This document shows positions 25,185-33,549 of a stretch of DNA of 64,000 bases, in pieces. A program made the position numbers and the translations under genes. Source of the DNA: Marmoricola sp. (GTDB lineage Bacteria; Actinomycetota; Actinomycetes; Propionibacteriales; Nocardioidaceae). Each line of letters opens with the position of its first letter. The first letter of the stretch is position 1. The DNA lies in the NCBI GenBank assembly GCA_025964795.1, contig JAOPYC010000189.1, positions 1 through 64,000 of the forward strand, read 5' to 3'. The notes beneath the pieces are model-generated. The model was given only the letters and a program-made list of their open reading frames with translations. It was not told the origin of the DNA and did no database searches.

Positions 25185-27607
25185 GCCTGCCGCGTATCGT
25201 GGTCGCCGCTCCCTCGACGGGCCAGGGGAAGACGACGATCGCCACGGGCCTGATGGCCGCGCTCACCCGGGCCGGCCACGTCGTGAGCGGCCACAAGGTC
25301 GGTCCCGACTACATCGACCCCGGCTACCACGCCCTCGCGTGCGGCCGGCCCGGCCGCAACCTGGACCCGCACCTGGTCGGCGAGGAGCGCGTCGTACCCC
25401 TGCTGCTGCATGGTGCCCGGGGCGCCGACGTCGCCGTGGTCGAGGGCGTGATGGGCCTGTACGACGGCAAGGTCGGCGCCGACGGCTTCGCCTCCACCGC
25501 CCACGTCTCGGCCCTGACCCGTACGCCGATCGTGCTGGTCGTGGACATCTCCCGGGCCTCCCGGTCGGTGGGGGCCGTCGTGCACGGGATGGCCACCTTC
25601 GACCCGACCGTCGAGATCGCCGGCGTGATCCTGAACAAGGCCGGCTCACCACGCCACGCGGCCGAGGTGGCCGGCACCATCGACCTCCCGATCCTCGGCA
25701 CGATCGCCCGCGACGACAGCGTGTCCGCGCCCTCGCGGCACCTGGGCCTGGTGCCGGCCGCCGAGCGTGAGGAGGCGGCGCACGCGCTGGACCGGCTGGC
25801 CGAGCGGGTGGCCGAGACCGTCGACCTCGAGCGGGTGCTGGAGCTCGCCCGGACCGCTCCTGCGCTGCACGAGGACCCGTGGGACCCGTTGCGGGAGATG
25901 ACCGGCGCCGGCTCGCACCGGCCGCTCGTGGCGATGGCCGGCGGGCGGGCGTTCACGTTCCGCTACACCGAGACCGAGGAGCTGCTGCGCGCCGCCGGGT
26001 GCGAGGTCGTCACCTTCGACCCGCTGCACGACGACGCGCTCCCGAGCGGCACGTCCGCGATCTACCTCGGCGGCGGCTTCCCGGAGGTCTACGCGACCGG
26101 CCTCTCCGCCAACGCCTCGTTGCGGCGGGACCTCGCGGCGGCGATCACCGCCGGCGTGCCGACGGTCGCCGAGTGCGCCGGGCTGCTCTACCTCTGCTCC
26201 TCGGTCGACGACGAGCCGATGGTCGGCGCGCTGGACGCCACGGCCGCGATGACGCCGCGCCTCACCCTGAGCTATCCCACCGTCCTCTCCACCGGCGACT
26301 CGTTGCTGACCCGCGCCGGCGAGGTGGTCACCGGTCACGAGTTCCACCGCACCCACGTCGACCCGGTCGCCGGGCCGCTGCCCGCCTGGTCGATCGACGA
26401 CCGGGCCGTGGGCTTCGCGACGCCGACCCTGCACGCGTCGTACCTGCACACCCACTGGGCCGGCCACCCCCACCTCGCCCAGCGCTTCGCCGACGCCGCC
26501 CACGCGGCGACGCCCCACCAGACCGCTGGTCGAGCAGCGAGCGACCACTCGAGACCACTCCCGCACCCAGCACGACCCGCCGACCCCCTCCGCCACCACG
26601 GCGACGCGGAGACAGGACCCGGCCTCCTCGACCTCGCCGTGAACGTCTACGCCGGCCCCCGCCCGGCCTGGCTGGACGCGGCGCTGGGTGCGAGCCTGGA
26701 GGACCTCGGCCACTACCCCAGCGCCGAGCACGCAGAGCACGCGATCGCCCACCGCCACGGGCGCCACCCCGATGAGGTGCTCGCCACCGCCGGGGCCGCG
26801 GAGGCGTTCTCCCTGGTCGCCCGGCTGCGTCCCTGGCGGCGACCGGTGGTCGTGCACCCGCAGTTCACCGAGCCGCACGCCGCGCTCGAGCAGGCCGGCC
26901 ACACCGTCACCACCGTGCTCTGCGACGAGCGGACCGGCTTCACGCTCGACCCCACCGACGTTCCCGAGGACGCCGACCTCGTGGTGCTCGGCAACCCGAC
27001 CAACCCGACCGGCACCCTGCACGCGGCCGCGACGGTCAGGGCGCTGCTGCGCCCCCACCGGCTCGTGGTGGTGGACGAGGCGTTCATGGACGCGGTGCCC
27101 GGCGAGCCCGAGTCCGTGGCGCCCGAGCCACTTCCCGGGCTGCTGGTCGTCCGCAGCCTCACCAAGCACTGGTCGATCCCCGGTGTCCGCGCCGGCTACG
27201 CGCTCGGCGCCGCGGAGACGGTCGCCGCGCTGCGACGCGGCCAGGTGCCGTGGTCGGTGTCCGCCACCGCGGCGGCGGCGATGGTGGCCTGCTCCTCCGA
27301 CGTCGCCGTGATCGAGTCGGCCAGGCGCGCGGACGTCATCTCTGGTTGGCGAAGGTCGCTCGAGGAGGCCCTGAGGAGCCGGGGCATCGAGCTCGTCGCG
27401 TCGTCGGCCCCCTTCGTGCTGGCCCGCGTGGGCGAGGGCGTGCACCAGCGGCTGCGGCACGCCGGCATCGCCGTACGACGCGCCGACACCTTCCCCGGCC
27501 TCGGTCCGTCCTGGGTGCGGATCGCCGTGCGCTCTCCCGAGCAGACCGAGCCCCTGCTGAACGCTCTCGAGGTCCGCTCGCGCGACCTCCGAGAGGCCCT
27601 GCGTTGA
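25178..27607 (+). CDS. cobB-cobC: CobB-CobC fusion: cobyrinate a,c-diamide synthase and threonine-phosphate decarboxylase-like domain
   Basis: This 809-residue protein joins two B12 enzymes. Residues 1-450 are CobB/CbiA, a glutamine-dependent a,c-diamide synthase: P-loop APSTGQGKTT, VVEGVMGLYDG, a class I glutamine amidotransferase cysteine in VAECAGLLYLC and GHEFHRTHVD. Residues 490-809 are a PLP-dependent aminotransferase-fold CobC/CobD domain: GNPTNPTG, VVDEAFMD and the PLP lysine in SLTKHWSIPGVRAGY, which would supply the aminopropanol arm. The linker contains a palindromic repeat. The start is ATG 25178 or GTG 25181; the latter gives a GTGA overlap with cobO. Confidence 0.9.
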   Translation: MVSLPRIVVAAPSTGQGKTTIATGLMAALTRAGHVVSGHKVGPDYIDPGYHALACGRPGRNLDPHLVGEERVVPLLLHGARGADVAVVEGVMGLYDGKVGADGFASTAHVSALTRTPIVLVVDISRASRSVGAVVHGMATFDPTVEIAGVILNKAGSPRHAAEVAGTIDLPILGTIARDDSVSAPSRHLGLVPAAEREEAAHALDRLAERVAETVDLERVLELARTAPALHEDPWDPLREMTGAGSHRPLVAMAGGRAFTFRYTETEELLRAAGCEVVTFDPLHDDALPSGTSAIYLGGGFPEVYATGLSANASLRRDLAAAITAGVPTVAECAGLLYLCSSVDDEPMVGALDATAAMTPRLTLSYPTVLSTGDSLLTRAGEVVTGHEFHRTHVDPVAGPLPAWSIDDRAVGFATPTLHASYLHTHWAGHPHLAQRFADAAHAATPHQTAGRAASDHSRPLPHPARPADPLRHHGDAETGPGLLDLAVNVYAGPRPAWLDAALGASLEDLGHYPSAEHAEHAIAHRHGRHPDEVLATAGAAEAFSLVARLRPWRRPVVVHPQFTEPHAALEQAGHTVTTVLCDERTGFTLDPTDVPEDADLVVLGNPTNPTGTLHAAATVRALLRPHRLVVVDEAFMDAVPGEPESVAPEPLPGLLVVRSLTKHWSIPGVRAGYALGAAETVAALRRGQVPWSVSATAAAAMVACSSDVAVIESARRADVISGWRRSLEEALRSRGIELVASSAPFVLARVGEGVHQRLRHAGIAVRRADTFPGLGPSWVRIAVRSPEQTEPLLNALEVRSRDLREALR
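26526..26558. repeat. REP-like palindrome within the CobB-CobC linker
   Basis: The stretch starts CTGGTCGAGCAGCGAGCG and ends CTCGAGACCA. TGGTC/GACCA and GAG/CTC arms make an imperfect palindrome. It resembles short palindromic repeats usually found between genes in Nocardioides-type genomes (from memory, not searched). It encodes about residues 450-460, a Ser/His/Pro-rich linker, and keeps the reading frame. Confidence 0.5.
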
Positions 27608-27627
27608 CCAACCCCGAGAGGACTCCC

Positions 27628-28683
27628 ATGTCGCACCCCATCGCCAACGCCCCCACCGAGGGCGACGTCGCCCCGCCCAGCGCGCAGGCCCGGGAAGCCG
27701 CCGCGGAGCGCCTGGCCGGACTCGCCACGCCCCCTGGCGCGCTGGGCCGCCTCGGCGACCTGGCCGTCTGGCTCGCCAGCGCGCAGGGCGCGGTTCCTCC
27801 CGAGCCGCTGGCCAACGTGCGGCTGGTGATCTTCGCGGGTGACCACGGCGTCGCACGGCACGGGGTGTCGGCGTTCCTGCCCGAGATCACCGCCGCGATG
27901 GTGCGCACCTTCGTCACCGGCCGGGCCGGGGTCTCCGCGCTGGCCGCCGCCCACGGCGTGCACGTCCGCGTGCTCGACATCGGTGTCGACGACGACCTCG
28001 ACGGGGTGCCGGCCGACGTCACGGCGCACAAGGTACGACGCAGCAGCGGGGCCATCCACCTCGAGGACGCGCTGACCCCGGAGGAGACGTCGCAGGCCCT
28101 CGAGGTCGGCCGGGCCGTCGCCCGCGAGGAGATCGAGGCCGGCGCGCAGCTGCTGCTCAGCGGCGACATGGGCATCGGCAACACCACCCCGGCCGCGGCC
28201 CTGGTCGCTGCGGCGCTGGGGCTCCCGGCGTCCGAGGTGACCGGTCGCGGCACGGGCGTCGACGACCCGGGTCTGCTGCACAAGCAGGCCGTCATCGACA
28301 CGGCGCTGGGCCGCGCCGGCCGGCGCACCGAGGACCCCGTCGCCACCCTGACCGCCCTGGGCAGCGCCGACCTCGCGGCGGCCACCGGATATCTCGTCGC
28401 CGCGGCCGAGGCCGGCGTGCCGGTGCTGCTCGACGGGCTGATGTCGGTCGCGTGCGCGCTGACCGCCGACCGGATCGCGCCGGGCGCGGCCGCGTGGTTC
28501 GCCGCGGGCCATCGCTCGACCGAGCCGGCGCAGTCGCTCGCCCTGTTCAAGCTCGGCCTCGAGCCGGTCCTCGACCTGGGCCTGCGGCTGGGCGAGGGCA
28601 GCGGCGCGGTCGCCGCAGTACCCGTGCTCCGCAGCGCCGTCGCCGTCCTGCGCGACGTGGCGCTGCTCTCCGAGCTCGGCTGA
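27628..28683 (+). CDS. cobT: Nicotinate-nucleotide-dimethylbenzimidazole phosphoribosyltransferase
   Basis: CobT activates the lower ligand: it moves the phosphoribosyl group of nicotinate mononucleotide to 5,6-dimethylbenzimidazole, giving alpha-ribazole phosphate. The 351-residue protein has the family motifs IFAGDHGVARHGVSAF, GDMGIGNTTPAAAL, LLDGLMSVACAL and the catalytic glutamate in LGEGSGAVAA near the C-terminus. The ATG at 27628 is preceded by GAGAGGA at a good distance. It follows cobBC by 20 bases and precedes cobS by 2 bases in the same operon. Confidence 0.96.
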   Translation: MSHPIANAPTEGDVAPPSAQAREAAAERLAGLATPPGALGRLGDLAVWLASAQGAVPPEPLANVRLVIFAGDHGVARHGVSAFLPEITAAMVRTFVTGRAGVSALAAAHGVHVRVLDIGVDDDLDGVPADVTAHKVRRSSGAIHLEDALTPEETSQALEVGRAVAREEIEAGAQLLLSGDMGIGNTTPAAALVAAALGLPASEVTGRGTGVDDPGLLHKQAVIDTALGRAGRRTEDPVATLTALGSADLAAATGYLVAAAEAGVPVLLDGLMSVACALTADRIAPGAAAWFAAGHRSTEPAQSLALFKLGLEPVLDLGLRLGEGSGAVAAVPVLRSAVAVLRDVALLSELG

Positions 28684-28685
28684 CG

Positions 28686-29441
28686 GTGCTCGACGCCTGG
28701 CGGCTCGCGGTCGGGACGCTCACCGCGGTGCCCGTGGGTGGCCCGGTCACGGTCGACCGTCGTACGGCGGGACGGGCGATGGCGCTCGCCCCGCTCGCGG
28801 TGCTGCCGCTCGGCCTCATGGTCGGGCTGATCGGCTGGCTGGCGCTCCGCCTCGACCTGGCGCCGCTCGTCGCCGCGTTCCTGGCCGTGGGAGCGCTCGC
28901 CGCCGGCAGTCGCGCGCTGCACTGGGACGGGCTGTCCGACGTGGTCGACGGACTGACCTCGTCGTACTCCCCGGAGCGGTCGCTGGCCGTGATGAAGTCC
29001 GGGACGTCGGGGCCCGCGGGCGTCGTCGCCGTGGTGGTGGTGCTCGGGTTGCAGGTGGCCGGACTGGCCTCCCTGCTCGTGCTCGACCGCGGTTTCCTCC
29101 TGGCCGGGCTCCTGGTCTGCCTGTCGCGGTGTGCCTTGGTGATCACCTGCGCGCGCGGGGTTCGCGGGGCCCGGGCGGACGGGTTGGGGGTGACCTACAC
29201 GCAGACGGTTTCGCGCGCCCTCGCGCTGTCGGTGTGGTTGCTGGCTGCGCTGCTGGCTGCCCTGGTCGCCGACTGGGTCGGCTTCGCGTGGTGGCGCGGG
29301 TTGCTCGCGGCGGCGGTGGCCGTCGTGGTGGTGCTGGTGCTGGTCCGTCGTACGGTCCGGAGGTTCGGCGGTGTCACCGGCGACGTGTTCGGGGCCGCGA
29401 TGGAGCTCGCCCTGGCGGCGCTGCTGGTGGTGTTCTCGTGA
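28686..29441 (+). CDS. cobS: Adenosylcobinamide-GDP ribazoletransferase
   Basis: CobS (CobV) is the membrane enzyme that joins adenosylcobinamide-GDP to alpha-ribazole (phosphate), the last step of B12 assembly. The 251-residue protein has several hydrophobic segments and the family motif HWDGLSDVVDGL, which holds metal-binding aspartates, followed by the conserved KSGTSGPAGV. The GTG at 28686 is two bases after the cobT stop and the stop overlaps cobD (GTGA). It acts in the cytoplasmic membrane together with CobD. Confidence 0.94.
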   Translation: MLDAWRLAVGTLTAVPVGGPVTVDRRTAGRAMALAPLAVLPLGLMVGLIGWLALRLDLAPLVAAFLAVGALAAGSRALHWDGLSDVVDGLTSSYSPERSLAVMKSGTSGPAGVVAVVVVLGLQVAGLASLLVLDRGFLLAGLLVCLSRCALVITCARGVRGARADGLGVTYTQTVSRALALSVWLLAALLAALVADWVGFAWWRGLLAAAVAVVVVLVLVRRTVRRFGGVTGDVFGAAMELALAALLVVFS

Positions 29442-30367
29442 GCGGGACCGCCCGCGCGGTGGGGCTGGTGGTCGGCTTCGGGGCGGACCTCGTCGTACGC
29501 GACCCGGCGCGGTTCCACCCCGTCGCCGGCTTCGGCACGCTGGCGGCGGTCGTGGAGACCCGGCTGTACGCCGCGTCGCGGGGGCGCGGCGTCGTGCACA
29601 CCTCGGTGCTGGTGGGGACCTCCGTGCTCTCGGGACTGCTGGTGGAACGTGGCACCCGCGGGCGACCGGTGCTGCAGGCGGCCGCGACGGCCCTGACGAC
29701 CTGGGCCGTGCTCGGCGGGTCGTCGCTGGAACGGGAGGCTCTCGCGGTCTCGCGGCTGCTCGACGACGGCCGGCTCCCCGAGGCGAGGCAGCGCCTCACC
29801 CACCTGGTCGGCCGCGACACCACCAGCCTGTCGCCGGACGAGGTGGCGCGCGCGGTCGTGGAGTCCGTCGCCGAGAACACCTCCGACGCCGTGGTGGCGC
29901 CGCTGGTCCTCGGCGGCCTCTGGGGGGTCCCCGGCCTGCTCGGCTACCGCGCCGCGAACACCCTGGACGCGATGGTCGGGCACCGGAGCACGCGCTACCT
30001 CGAGTTCGGCTGGGCGTCCGCGCGCCTCGACGACGTGCTCAACCTCCCGGGGTCGCGGCTCACAGCCCTGCTGGCGGCCCTGCTCGGCCCCGACCCCCGC
30101 GCGGCCCGGGCGACCTGGCACCGCGACGCCGCCGGCCACCCCAGCCCCAACGCCGGTCCCGTCGAGGCCTCCTTCGCCGGAGCACTGGGGATCCGGCTCG
30201 GCGGGACCAACCAGTACGGCGACCGCACCGAGCACCGCCACCAGCTCGGCTCCGGCCGCCCCCCGACCCCCGCCGACATCCCCCGCGCCACCGCCCTGGC
30301 CCGCCGCGTCGACCGAGTCGCCGTGCTGGCCGCGGCTCTGCTCGCCCTCCGCCCCCGCCGGGCCTGA
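29438..30367 (+). CDS. cobD: Adenosylcobinamide-phosphate synthase
   Basis: CobD (CbiB) attaches aminopropanol phosphate to adenosylcobyric acid, giving adenosylcobinamide phosphate. The 309-residue membrane protein has the conserved segments DPARFHPVAGFG, GRDTTSLSPDEVARAVVESVAENTSD in parts, YRAANTLDAMVGHR and the C-terminal SPNAGPVEASFAGALGIRLGG. The GTG start overlaps the cobS stop. It is the last gene of the chlID-cobO-cobBC-cobT-cobS-cobD operon and is followed by a GC-rich hairpin. Confidence 0.94.
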   Translation: MSGTARAVGLVVGFGADLVVRDPARFHPVAGFGTLAAVVETRLYAASRGRGVVHTSVLVGTSVLSGLLVERGTRGRPVLQAAATALTTWAVLGGSSLEREALAVSRLLDDGRLPEARQRLTHLVGRDTTSLSPDEVARAVVESVAENTSDAVVAPLVLGGLWGVPGLLGYRAANTLDAMVGHRSTRYLEFGWASARLDDVLNLPGSRLTALLAALLGPDPRAARATWHRDAAGHPSPNAGPVEASFAGALGIRLGGTNQYGDRTEHRHQLGSGRPPTPADIPRATALARRVDRVAVLAAALLALRPRRA

Positions 30368-30443
30368 CCGGGAGGCGAGCCCTGATGGTGGGGATGCTGA
30401 GCCACCTGCTGACCCAGGATCCACCTCATCTCCGTGCACAGAT

Positions 30444-30459
30444 CCGGAGGTCCCTCCGG
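30444..30459 (+). terminator. Hairpin after cobD
   Basis: CCGGAGG-TC-CCTCCGG forms a compact perfect stem (effectively six pairs with a four-base loop), 76 bases after the cobD stop. No strong T run follows. It is a plausible terminator of the long cob operon. Confidence 0.45.
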
Positions 30460-30518
30460 CCGTTCTCCCGCCCGTCCCCGACGCTCGCGGGATGGAAGCA
30501 GGCGAGACCCGGCGCCGG

Positions 30519-30717
30519 ATGGACCTGAGCGCCATCGAGCGACTGATGGACGACCAGGACGGGTTGATCAGCCGGCGGTGGGATCGAGGCGCACCGGAGC
30601 TCCATCCCCTGTCGAGCCTGCCGCGACACGGACGATGTGGATCTCGAGTCACCAGGTGGCCCGAGATCCACCTTGTCCGCCTGAAGAGAGGAGTCCACCC
30701 CGGGGGCTACTCATCAC
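30519..30717 (+). pseudogene. Relic of an AbiEi/DUF559-type gene N-terminus
   Basis: The reading frame encodes MDLSAIERLMDDQDGLISRR, then unrelated sequence, then GVHPGGYSS. Proteins with an AbiEi-type antitoxin domain, common in Nocardioides and often joined to a DUF559 nuclease-like domain, begin in this way and reach a VHPGVYVDHTG motif after about 26 residues. Here the gap is about 12 codons longer, which equals the 35-base palindrome inside it (30637-30671). No C-terminal part follows; the histidine kinase gene starts instead. I read it as a decayed gene split by a palindromic repeat. The match is from memory of the family and is moderate. Confidence 0.45.
30637..30671. repeat. 35-base palindromic repeat
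   Basis: GTGGATCTCGAGTCACC and GGTGGCCCGAGATCCAC flank a single central A. The arms are complementary at 15 of 17 positions, and both mismatches would be G-T pairs in RNA. This is typical of a REP-type element. It lies inside the AbiEi-like relic. Confidence 0.7.
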
Positions 30718-30798
30718 GCTGTGCGTGTGCTCTCATGGACCTTCCGTGCCCCCAGACCCCGGGCATGCCATCTCACGTCGGCAGCATCTGGGGGGCGC

Positions 30799-32346
30799 GT
30801 GGCCAGGGACACTACGACAGACCTCGCGGCACGGTTGGACGTCGGGCAGCTCTCGCTGGCGGTCGAGGTCATCCAGGACTCGGTCGCGGTGTACGACGCC
30901 CACGCCCGCATCGTCATCGTCAACGACCGGCTGCTGGCGGCGACCGGCTACTCGCGCGCCGAGCTGGTGGGACAACCGGTCCTCGTGCTGATCCCGGAGG
31001 CCCTTCGCGAGCAGCTCATCCCGCGGATGACGGCGTACGCGCTCGCCCCGGTGCCCCGGACGCTGGAGGCGGGACTGACGACCCGGATCGAGCGCAAGGA
31101 CGGGTCGACGTTCGAGGCCCAGGTGGCGAACACGCCCGTGCACGGGGTCGAGGGGCACCTGGTGGTGGCCAGCATCCGCAACATCCGGGACGTGAGCCTG
31201 GAGGAGATCAAGCTCCGCGGCATGCTCGAGGCCAACCCGGACGCCACCATGATCTGCACTCCCGAGGGCCGGATGATCCTGTCCAACGCCGGCGCCAGCC
31301 GGCTCTTCGAGCAGGAGCACGTCACCCTCTTCAATCAGCCCGTGGCCTCGCTCTTCCCCAGTCACCACGGGCCAGAGCTCAGGAAACAGCTCCAGGCCTG
31401 CCACGACGCGGCCGTCGCCGGCGACCAGCCCTCGATGGCGCACACCCTCGACCTCGAGGTGGTCCGGAAGGACGCATCGGTGGTCCCGGTCGAGGTCACG
31501 ATCAGCTCCCTGCACACGGCCCAGGGGCTGACGCTCCGCGTCATCGTGAAGGACATCAGCGAGCGCTGGCGCCTCGCGCACGAGGCGGAGGCCATGAAGG
31601 ACGGCTTCCTGGCCACCGTGTCCCACGAGCTCCGGACGCCGCTCACCTCGGTGCTGGGGTACGCCGAGCTGCTCGAGGACCTCGGCCAGGAGGACCTCAG
31701 CCAGCACGCCCGCTTGCTGCTCGGCGTCGTCATCCGCAACGCCCGGCGTGAGCTGCGGCTGGTCGACGACCTCCTCACCATGGTGCAGATCGGCGAGGGC
31801 GCCTTCCGGATCGAGCCGGGCCGGGTGAACCTCGCCCAGCTGGTGCAAGACGCGGTGGAGGCCGCCGTGCCGGTCGCGCGCCGGGCTCGGGTGATGCTCT
31901 CCCTGGTGACCTCCAGCGAGGACACCTTCGTGACGGGCGACGCCGACCGGCTCGGGCAGGCGGTCGACAACCTGCTCACCAACTCCCTGAAGTTCTCACC
32001 GGAGTCGGGCGAGGTCGCCGTCGCCCTGACCAGTGACGCGGAGACGGCGACGGTGGCCGTCATCAACCAGGGCGTGGGCATCGCGGATGCGGACATCGAG
32101 CACGTCTTCGACCGCCTCTACCGGGGCGACAACGCCGTGGTCGCCGAGAAGCAGGGTGTGGGCCTGGGCCTGTCGATCGTGCGGTCGATCGTCGAGGCAC
32201 ACGGGGGCGAGGTCAGGGCCGCCTGCACCGACGCGACCACCCGGTTCGAGATCACCCTCCCCCGGATCGCCGGGGTCAGAGCGCCAGCACCCGTCCCGCC
32301 ACCACGAGATGGACCTCGTCGCAACCCTGGGCCAGTCGCTGGTTGA
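30799..32346 (+). CDS. PAS-domain sensor histidine kinase
   Basis: This protein of about 515 residues has two PAS domains (roughly residues 15-140 and 145-275 from the GTG at 30799), followed by a HisKA phosphoacceptor in ATVSHELRTPLTSVLGY and a HATPase domain with N box (DNLLTNSLKFSPESG), G1 (NQGVGIAD) and G2 (GVGLGLSIV). No transmembrane segment is seen, so it senses a cytoplasmic signal. The frame is open further upstream to 30721; I favour the GTG at 30799 because of the G-rich stretch before it and the domain borders. Its 3' end overlaps the convergent cobU gene by 71 bases. No response regulator is adjacent. Confidence 0.83.
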   Translation: MARDTTTDLAARLDVGQLSLAVEVIQDSVAVYDAHARIVIVNDRLLAATGYSRAELVGQPVLVLIPEALREQLIPRMTAYALAPVPRTLEAGLTTRIERKDGSTFEAQVANTPVHGVEGHLVVASIRNIRDVSLEEIKLRGMLEANPDATMICTPEGRMILSNAGASRLFEQEHVTLFNQPVASLFPSHHGPELRKQLQACHDAAVAGDQPSMAHTLDLEVVRKDASVVPVEVTISSLHTAQGLTLRVIVKDISERWRLAHEAEAMKDGFLATVSHELRTPLTSVLGYAELLEDLGQEDLSQHARLLLGVVIRNARRELRLVDDLLTMVQIGEGAFRIEPGRVNLAQLVQDAVEAAVPVARRARVMLSLVTSSEDTFVTGDADRLGQAVDNLLTNSLKFSPESGEVAVALTSDAETATVAVINQGVGIADADIEHVFDRLYRGDNAVVAEKQGVGLGLSIVRSIVEAHGGEVRAACTDATTRFEITLPRIAGVRAPAPVPPPRDGPRRNPGPVAG

Positions 32347-32803
32347 CGGTGCCGAGCAGGTCACGGAAGAGGCGGCCGGAGCGATGCTCGGGCACCACGC
32401 CGAGCCCGACCTCGTTGGTCACCAGCACGACGGGACCGGCGGCCCCCGCCAGCGCCGCGGCAGTCGCCTCGAGCTGTACGCCGACGAGCTCGTGCACGCG
32501 CTCGGACGGCAGGTCCCAGGCACCGGCGGCGTCGATCGTGGCGGTGAGCCAGGTGCCGAGGCAGTCGACGAGCGCCGGCCCGGAACCCCCCAGGCCCCGG
32601 ACGAGGTCGCGCGTCTCCAGAGTCGTCCAGCCGGCGGGGCGCCGGTCCTGGTGAGCGGCGACCCGGGCGGCCCAGTCGGGGTCAGGGTCCTCGGCCGTGG
32701 TCGGGCCGGGCGCGACGTAGGTGACGTCGTCGTACCCGCGCAGCAACTCCTCCGCGTGCCGCGACTTCCCCGAGCGCACGCCGCCGGTGACCAGCACCTT
32801 CAT
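32276..32803 (-). CDS. cobU: Adenosylcobinamide kinase / adenosylcobinamide-phosphate guanylyltransferase
   Basis: CobU (CobP) phosphorylates adenosylcobinamide and then attaches GMP from GTP. The 175-residue protein has the P-loop [15 protein letters not shown], the AAHQDRRP segment that contains the histidine expected to be guanylylated, VDCLGTWLT and [11 protein letters not shown]. The ATG overlaps the cobK stop (ATGA). It is the last gene of the cobN operon and overlaps the convergent kinase gene at its end. Confidence 0.95.
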   Translation of the reverse strand: MKVLVTGGVRSGKSRHAEELLRGYDDVTYVAPGPTTAEDPDPDWAARVAAHQDRRPAGWTTLETRDLVRGLGGSGPALVDCLGTWLTATIDAAGAWDLPSERVHELVGVQLEATAAALAGAAGPVVLVTNEVGLGVVPEHRSGRLFRDLLGTVNQRLAQGCDEVHLVVAGRVLAL

Positions 32804-33549
32804 CCGCGCGCCTCCCGCTGGGCGTCCACCCAGGCGAGCGCGCTGGCCACGTCGCCGACCGTGCGTACGCCGGCCGGCGCCTCGGGTCGTCGTACGACGA
32901 CCACGGGAACGCCCAGCACCGCGGCCGCCTCCATCTTCGGCCAGGTGTGCGCGCCGCCGGAGTCCTTGGTGACGAGTACGTCGACCCCGTGCGCGCGCAT
33001 GGTCGCCACCTCACCATGCAGCTCGTAGGGGCCACGGTCGTGCAGCACCCTCCACCGAGGGGGCAGCGCGATCGCGGGGTCGTCGACGACCCGGACCAGC
33101 GCCGGCCGGTCGGTGAGGGGACCGGCGAAGGACGACAGCGACTGGCGGCCGACGGTGAGGAAAGGTCGCTCCCCCAGCCCGGCGGCGGCCACGGCTGCGT
33201 CGTCGTGCCCGTCGACCCAGTGCCAGCCGGCGTCCTGCTCCCGCAGGGCCCAGCCCGGGCGCTGCAGCCGCAGCAGGGGGAAGGCCGATCCGCACGCCTG
33301 CGCCGCGTTGGCCGAGATCTGCGCCGAGAACGGGTGCGTGGCATCGACGACGAGGTCGATCTCGTCGGACTCGAGGAACGCCGCCAGGCCGGCCGCGCCA
33401 CCGAACCCGCCGATCCGCGTCTCGCCCACCGGCAGCCGCGGCCGGACCACGCGCCCCGCCAGGGAGGAGAGGACCTCGACCCCGGAGTCCACGAGCCCGG
33501 CGGCCAGGGCCCGCGCCTCCGCGGTGCCACCCAGCAGCAGCACCCTCAT
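32800..33549 (-). CDS. cobK: Precorrin-6A reductase
   Basis: CobK reduces precorrin-6A to dihydro-precorrin-6 with NADPH. The 249-residue protein has the nucleotide-binding [10 protein letters not shown] at the N-terminus, [23 protein letters not shown] and VTKDSGG, all family hallmarks. The ATG at 33549 overlaps the cobQ stop (ATGA) and its own stop overlaps cobU. A long antisense-like extension upstream lies within cobQ and is not part of the gene. Confidence 0.95.
   Translation of the reverse strand: MRVLLLGGTAEARALAAGLVDSGVEVLSSLAGRVVRPRLPVGETRIGGFGGAAGLAAFLESDEIDLVVDATHPFSAQISANAAQACGSAFPLLRLQRPGWALREQDAGWHWVDGHDDAAVAAAGLGERPFLTVGRQSLSSFAGPLTDRPALVRVVDDPAIALPPRWRVLHDRGPYELHGEVATMRAHGVDVLVTKDSGGAHTWPKMEAAAVLGVPVVVVRRPEAPAGVRTVGDVASALAWVDAQREARG

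Noticed and set aside
30368-30518. A further gene between cobD and the AbiEi-like relic
   Set aside because: Only shadow frames are present; no start with a ribosome binding site and no recognisable product.
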